A stretch of 64,000 nt of DNA from Shimia sp. (GTDB taxonomy: Bacteria > Pseudomonadota > Alphaproteobacteria > Rhodobacterales > Rhodobacteraceae), in assembly GCF_022448905.1 (NCBI RefSeq), contig NZ_JAKVCW010000014.1, forward strand, positions 28,354-92,353, written 5' to 3'. Position 1 is the stretch's first letter; each line of letters begins with the position of its first letter. Positions 60,707-64,000 of this stretch are shown here, piece by piece. The notes beneath the pieces are model-generated. The model saw only the letters and a program-made list of their open reading frames with translations. It did not search any database and was not told the DNA's origin. The translations under genes were made by a program, and so were the position numbers.

Positions 60707-62131
60707 TTAAGCCGCAGCGAACGACAGCAGCACCTTGTCGCGCCCGTCCGCCTTGGCGCCGTAAAGCGCCTGATCCGCTTGATCGATCAGGGCGCTGGCC
60801 AGGCTGTCTTCGCCGCCGCCAAATTTGGCTTTCCTGGCTGCCAGCATGTCGCTGCCCATGGCGACGCCGATGCTGACGGTCACAGGGATCTGGATGTCGC
60901 GGCCGCGCAGATAAACCGGTTCCGCTCGCACCACATCGCAGAGGCGTTGGGCCACTTTGGCCGCGCTTTCGCGGTTGTCGGTCTGCACCACCACAAGGAA
61001 TTCCTCGCCGCCCATTCGGGCAATCAGATCAGCGGATTTGATGTTGGCGCGCATACGGCGGGCAATCTCGGCCAGCACGATGTCGCCAGCAGCGTGGCCA
61101 TATTTGTCATTCACCTCTTTGAAGTGGTCGAGATCGGCCAGCATCACGGCAAAATCGCCGGTCTGGTCGCTGTGCCCGGTGGCGCGTTGCGCCATGTTGT
61201 CCAGATGCGGCATCGCGTAACGGCGGTTGAACAGGCCGGTCAGCGGGTCGGTGACCGAGGCGGTCAGACCGTCCTCGACTTTCTGGCGCAGGCGATCGGT
61301 CAGGCGCTTACGGGCAATCATCTTATCGAGCCGCAGCACTGCCTCTTCGGCATGGAAACCGTCGGCAATCACGTCATTGGCCCCAAGGTCCAGCGCATTG
61401 ATCCGCGCGGTGTCGTCGTTTTCATCCAGCACAACCAACACAGCGGCCTGGCGCGTGGCGGCGCGGGCGCGGATTTCCGCGAGCAGGCGCAGGGCTTCTT
61501 CCGGAGCCGCCACGGCGAGGGAAATGACAATGGCATCCGGCGCAGTGAACTGCCCCATGTTGCGCATGATGTCGGCTTCCATCTGGTGGCGCAGGGCAAA
61601 GGGGGCAAGCTTGGACAGCTGCGCCTGCCAGCGCGCGCCTTCGGTTTCATTGCGGGCAGCGATCAGCACGGACGCGGGGGAGTCAAACGCGGCGGGCGTT
61701 TCGGCGAGTCCGGGAATATGTCCGGTGCTTTCGCGCAGGCGCAGTTCCTCAAAGCTGTTGCGGGCGCGTACGATTGAGCGGATGCGGGCCAGCAGCGCGT
61801 CGGTGCTGACTGACATGTCAAAGGAGTCATCGGCCCCCACACGCAGCGCATCAATCAGATCGGCGCGGTGGCCGTCGGTGTGCACCAGCAAGACCGGCAG
61901 ATTGGCCAGTTGCGGGCGCTTCTTGATGACCGAACAAAGGTCAATTGCATTCATGTCCACAAGGTCGCCCCCCAGCACCAGAAGGTCGGGCGCGGCTTCG
62001 TTTTCGAGGAGGTCTAACGCCTCCCCGGCACTGGCAGCCTGCTCAACCTGAGCGAATGCATTGGCCAGTTTGACTTTCAACAAGATACGGTTCGCCGAAA
62101 TGCTGTCGACGATCAAGACACGAGCTGCCAT
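60707..62131 (-). CDS. pleD: PleD-like diguanylate cyclase with two receiver domains
   Basis: A 474-residue protein: receiver 1 (residues 1-125), receiver-like 2 (about 155-285) and a GGDEF domain with active-site GGEEF in LIARMGGEEFLVV. Catalytic Asp in LADLDHFKEVND is kept, so c-di-GMP synthesis is likely. Receiver 1 seems degenerate: where the phospho-Asp is expected the text is LLVLGGDLVD, and the conserved Lys region reads SFDMSVS. The inhibitory site is KSAD rather than RxxD. ATG 62131 is chosen over an upstream start. Divergent from DUF3572. Confidence 0.9.
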   Translation of the reverse strand: MAARVLIVDSISANRILLKVKLANAFAQVEQAASAGEALDLLENEAAPDLLVLGGDLVDMNAIDLCSVIKKRPQLANLPVLLVHTDGHRADLIDALRVGADDSFDMSVSTDALLARIRSIVRARNSFEELRLRESTGHIPGLAETPAAFDSPASVLIAARNETEGARWQAQLSKLAPFALRHQMEADIMRNMGQFTAPDAIVISLAVAAPEEALRLLAEIRARAATRQAAVLVVLDENDDTARINALDLGANDVIADGFHAEEAVLRLDKMIARKRLTDRLRQKVEDGLTASVTDPLTGLFNRRYAMPHLDNMAQRATGHSDQTGDFAVMLADLDHFKEVNDKYGHAAGDIVLAEIARRMRANIKSADLIARMGGEEFLVVVQTDNRESAAKVAQRLCDVVRAEPVYLRGRDIQIPVTVSIGVAMGSDMLAARKAKFGGGEDSLASALIDQADQALYGAKADGRDKVLLSFAAA

Positions 62132-62215
62132 AGAGAAACCTGAAACTGTGGAAAGAAGGGACACGTTCATAATGTGGTATGAATGGTTAACAAACCCTTT
62201 CGAAAGTGAGAAAAA

Positions 62216-62500
62216 ATGAGTGTTTCTCAGGAGGTCGCCGAGACCACCGCCTTGAAGGCCCTGGCCTGGTTGGTCAACAACGAGGAAGTGTGCTCTGTAT
62301 TTTTGGGCTCAACCGGTGCGTCAGTAGAGGACCTGCGCGCACGGGCGGCGGAGCCTGATTTTCTGGGCTCTGTGCTTGAGTTTATCACCATGGATGATGC
62401 TTGGGTGGTTGAATTCTGTGACAGCAATGCACTCGCCTATGAAGTGCCGATGATGGCGGCTACGACCCTGCTTGGGACCGCCCGAACCCATTGGACCTGA
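62216..62500 (+). CDS. DUF3572 family protein
   Basis: A 94-residue protein: ALKALAWLVNNEEVCSVFLGSTGASVEDLRARA and DDAWVVEFCDSNAL (given in parts as usual for DUF3572). It lies beside pleD in many alphaproteobacteria as I recall. Helical, soluble, function unknown. Confidence 0.87.
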   Translation: MSVSQEVAETTALKALAWLVNNEEVCSVFLGSTGASVEDLRARAAEPDFLGSVLEFITMDDAWVVEFCDSNALAYEVPMMAATTLLGTARTHWT

Positions 62501-62597
62501 GCCTAAGATTGGGTTAATGGCGCAGATCCGCTTGCACTGAGGTTGGCGGCAGGGCAGGGTCTGCGGCAGGACCACAGTGAGGCAAGGCAGATCAAAC

Positions 62598-63287
62598 ATG
62601 CGCGTAGACGGACTTCTGTTTGACAAAGATGGCACCCTGTTTGATTTCGGGGCGACTTGGAACGGCTGGGCGGCGAGCATGATTGACCGCTTTGCCCAAG
62701 GCGACGCCGCGGTGTCGCAACGGATTGCCGAGGCTTTGATGTTTGATCTGACGGCCAAGGCGTTTTTGCCAGAGAGCTTTGTGATTGCGGGCACCAACCG
62801 CGAGGCGGCAGAGGCGGTGGCAAGCGCGTTGCCGGGGTCTGATGTGGACGCCATTGACGAAGAACTGATGTTGGCTGCCGCAGAGGCGCCACTGGCTCCG
62901 GCCGTGCCGCTTGCGCCGTTGATGGACGGGTTTCGTGAGGTCGGTCTGAAGTTGGGCGTGATGACCAATGACACGGAATACGGCGCCAAGGCGCATTTGA
63001 CAGAAGCGGGCGTGATGGACCGGTTTGACTTTATCGCCGGATTTGACAGCGGCTTTGGCGCAAAGCCGGAACCCGGCCCGTTGCTGGCTTTTGCGGAACA
63101 CACCAAGCTGGCCCCGGCGCGGGTGGCGATGGTGGGGGACAGCACCCACGACCTGATCGCCGGTCGCCGCGCGGGGATGCAGACCGTGGCCGTGCTGACC
63201 GGTGTGGCACTGGAGGCAGAACTGGCCCCGCATGCGGATGTGGTGTTGCCCAATATCGGGCATATCCCGGCGTGGATGGCGGCCTGA
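62598..63287 (+). CDS. HAD-superfamily hydrolase, phosphoglycolate phosphatase-like
   Basis: A 229-residue phosphatase: nucleophile motif LLFDKDGTLFDFG, motif II VMTNDT, Lys in GFGAKPEPGPLLAF, and motif IV MVGDSTHDLIAGRRAGM. Similar to phosphoglycolate phosphatases, but the substrate cannot be fixed. ATG 62598 is chosen where the HAD motif begins. A terminator follows. Confidence 0.9.
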   Translation: MRVDGLLFDKDGTLFDFGATWNGWAASMIDRFAQGDAAVSQRIAEALMFDLTAKAFLPESFVIAGTNREAAEAVASALPGSDVDAIDEELMLAAAEAPLAPAVPLAPLMDGFREVGLKLGVMTNDTEYGAKAHLTEAGVMDRFDFIAGFDSGFGAKPEPGPLLAFAEHTKLAPARVAMVGDSTHDLIAGRRAGMQTVAVLTGVALEAELAPHADVVLPNIGHIPAWMAA

Positions 63288-63312
63288 CGCGTCAGTAGAA
63301 CTTGGGTTTGTG

Positions 63313-63340
63313 AACGGCGTGCCTTTGGGCGCGCCGTTTT
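63313..63340 (+). terminator. Rho-independent terminator after the HAD gene
   Basis: AACGGCG-TGCCTTTGGGCG-CGCCGTTTT: a 7-bp stem extended by inner GCC/GGC pairs, with a T run, 25 bases past the stop. Confidence 0.8.
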
Positions 63341-63456
63341 GCGTTTAATCGTGCCTCGCCAATCCCAAACGGCAAAAACGACAGCTTTTGTCGCAAACGC
63401 GCAGACTTGGGCGCGGAGATGGCATTTGCTTTTCCCAACGCGAAGGGGAGGCCAAG

Positions 63457-64000
63457 ATGTCGGACACAGACAGCAAACCCAAAGGGCGGCGCGGCGGTGG
63501 GCGCGCGGGCAATGCGGCGCGGCGCAGGAAATCTGGCGTGATCGAGCAGATGCCCTGGCGCTTGCCGGTCAATACGGATCGCCCAACGGAACCGCTCTCC
63601 GCAGAGGGCACGCAGGCCATCCATGAGGGCGCGATGCGCATCCTCGAGGAAATTGGCATCGCTTTTTACAATGATGAGGCGCGGACCATCCTGAAAGGCG
63701 CCGGGTGTAAAGTTGTCGAGGATCAGGTCTTCTTTGATCGGACCTTTGTGATGGAAATGGTCCGAAGGGCGCCCGCGCGCTGGAACATGACCCCGCGCAA
63801 TTCAGAGCGACAGCTGGTGATGGGGGACAATCATATCCTCTTTGGCAACGTCTCCAGCCCGCCGAACTATTGGGATCTGGAACTGGGGCGCAAGGTGCCC
63901 GGTACGCGAGAACACTGCGCCAACCTGCTTAAGCTGACGCAGTATTTCAACTGTATCCACTTCACCGGAGGTTATCCGGTGGAGCCGCAGGACATCCACG
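63457..64000 (+). CDS. MttB-family (trimethylamine methyltransferase family) protein, cut by window edge
   Basis: 181 codons run to the right edge from ATG 63457, which has an AAGGGGAGG site. A basic, glycine-rich N-terminus is followed by typical MttB text: LSAEGTQAIHEGAMRILEEIG, AGCKVVEDQVFFDR, FVMEMVRRAPARWNMTPRN and HFTGGYPVEPQDIH. Non-pyrrolysine members demethylate quaternary amines such as glycine betaine to a corrinoid protein; many bacterial copies have unknown substrates. The catalytic region lies outside the window, so pyrrolysine use cannot be judged. Confidence 0.88.
   Translation, partial: MSDTDSKPKGRRGGGRAGNAARRRKSGVIEQMPWRLPVNTDRPTEPLSAEGTQAIHEGAMRILEEIGIAFYNDEARTILKGAGCKVVEDQVFFDRTFVMEMVRRAPARWNMTPRNSERQLVMGDNHILFGNVSSPPNYWDLELGRKVPGTREHCANLLKLTQYFNCIHFTGGYPVEPQDIH

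Noticed and set aside
60779-61777. 332-codon plus-strand frame opposite pleD
   Set aside because: Antisense shadow of a gene with intact GGDEF motif.

Overview
The window comes from a high-GC alphaproteobacterium of the marine Roseobacter group (Rhodobacterales). The evidence is GcrA, the oxygen-dependent cobalamin pathway (CobG, CobF, CobN), TRAP transport, a fused carnitine dehydrogenase/thioesterase, DUF6455 proteins and tight gene packing with ATGA start-stop overlaps. Genus and species cannot be fixed from the sequence. I saw no rRNA, tRNA, insertion sequence, prophage or CRISPR array.

Layout. 0-3 kb: an M48 lipoprotein protease, a one-domain YigZ-like protein, four tandem DUF6455 cysteine proteins behind an FNR-type box, and a DCC thiol protein. 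3-16.6 kb: mostly housekeeping, with rimO, AsmA, an MFS exporter, a prephenate/arogenate dehydrogenase, gcrA with a terminator-like leader hairpin, a lone ABC-2 permease, gap behind two LacI-type operators, a two-subunit molybdenum hydroxylase and an enoyl-CoA hydratase. 16.7-21.7 kb is a signalling island: receiver, Hpt and membrane histidine kinase, then a LuxI-type synthase and a receiver protein with a worn-out GGDEF-like domain. 22-31 kb is a catabolic locus: RpiR regulator, N-formylglutamate amidohydrolase-like protein, complete TRAP transporter, PuuA-like glutamine synthetase homologue, aldehyde dehydrogenase and iron alcohol dehydrogenase. The set suggests uptake of a small amine or amino alcohol, gamma-glutamylation and oxidation, but the substrate is unknown.

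31-48.4 kb is a cobalamin locus. A B12 riboswitch leads the minus-strand genes DUF1636-cobW-cobN-cobG-cobH-cobI-cobJ; after an interruption by cobK on the plus strand come cobL-cobE-cobM-cobB-cobA-cobF. cobK and cobL share two bases of their start codons. Divergent from the riboswitch run cobO, a YdjM-like membrane protein, two Lin0512 proteins and cobQ. cobS, cobT, cobC, cobD, cobP and cobV are not in the window.

48.4-54 kb carries carnitine catabolism: a GlxA-type regulator, the dehydrocarnitine-cleaving BKACE enzyme, the carnitine dehydrogenase/betainyl-CoA thioesterase fusion and an SDR. 54-64 kb holds an XRE regulator with a probable autoregulatory operator, a DUF2061-desaturase pair, an EamA transporter, a Nudix hydrolase, DUF983, an EF-hand/ECF sigma/putative anti-sigma/periplasmic sensor cluster, a PleD-like diguanylate cyclase, DUF3572, a HAD phosphatase, and the start of an MttB-family methyltransferase at the right edge. 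A short intergenic repeat recurs at about 11.3, 53.95 and 60.65 kb.
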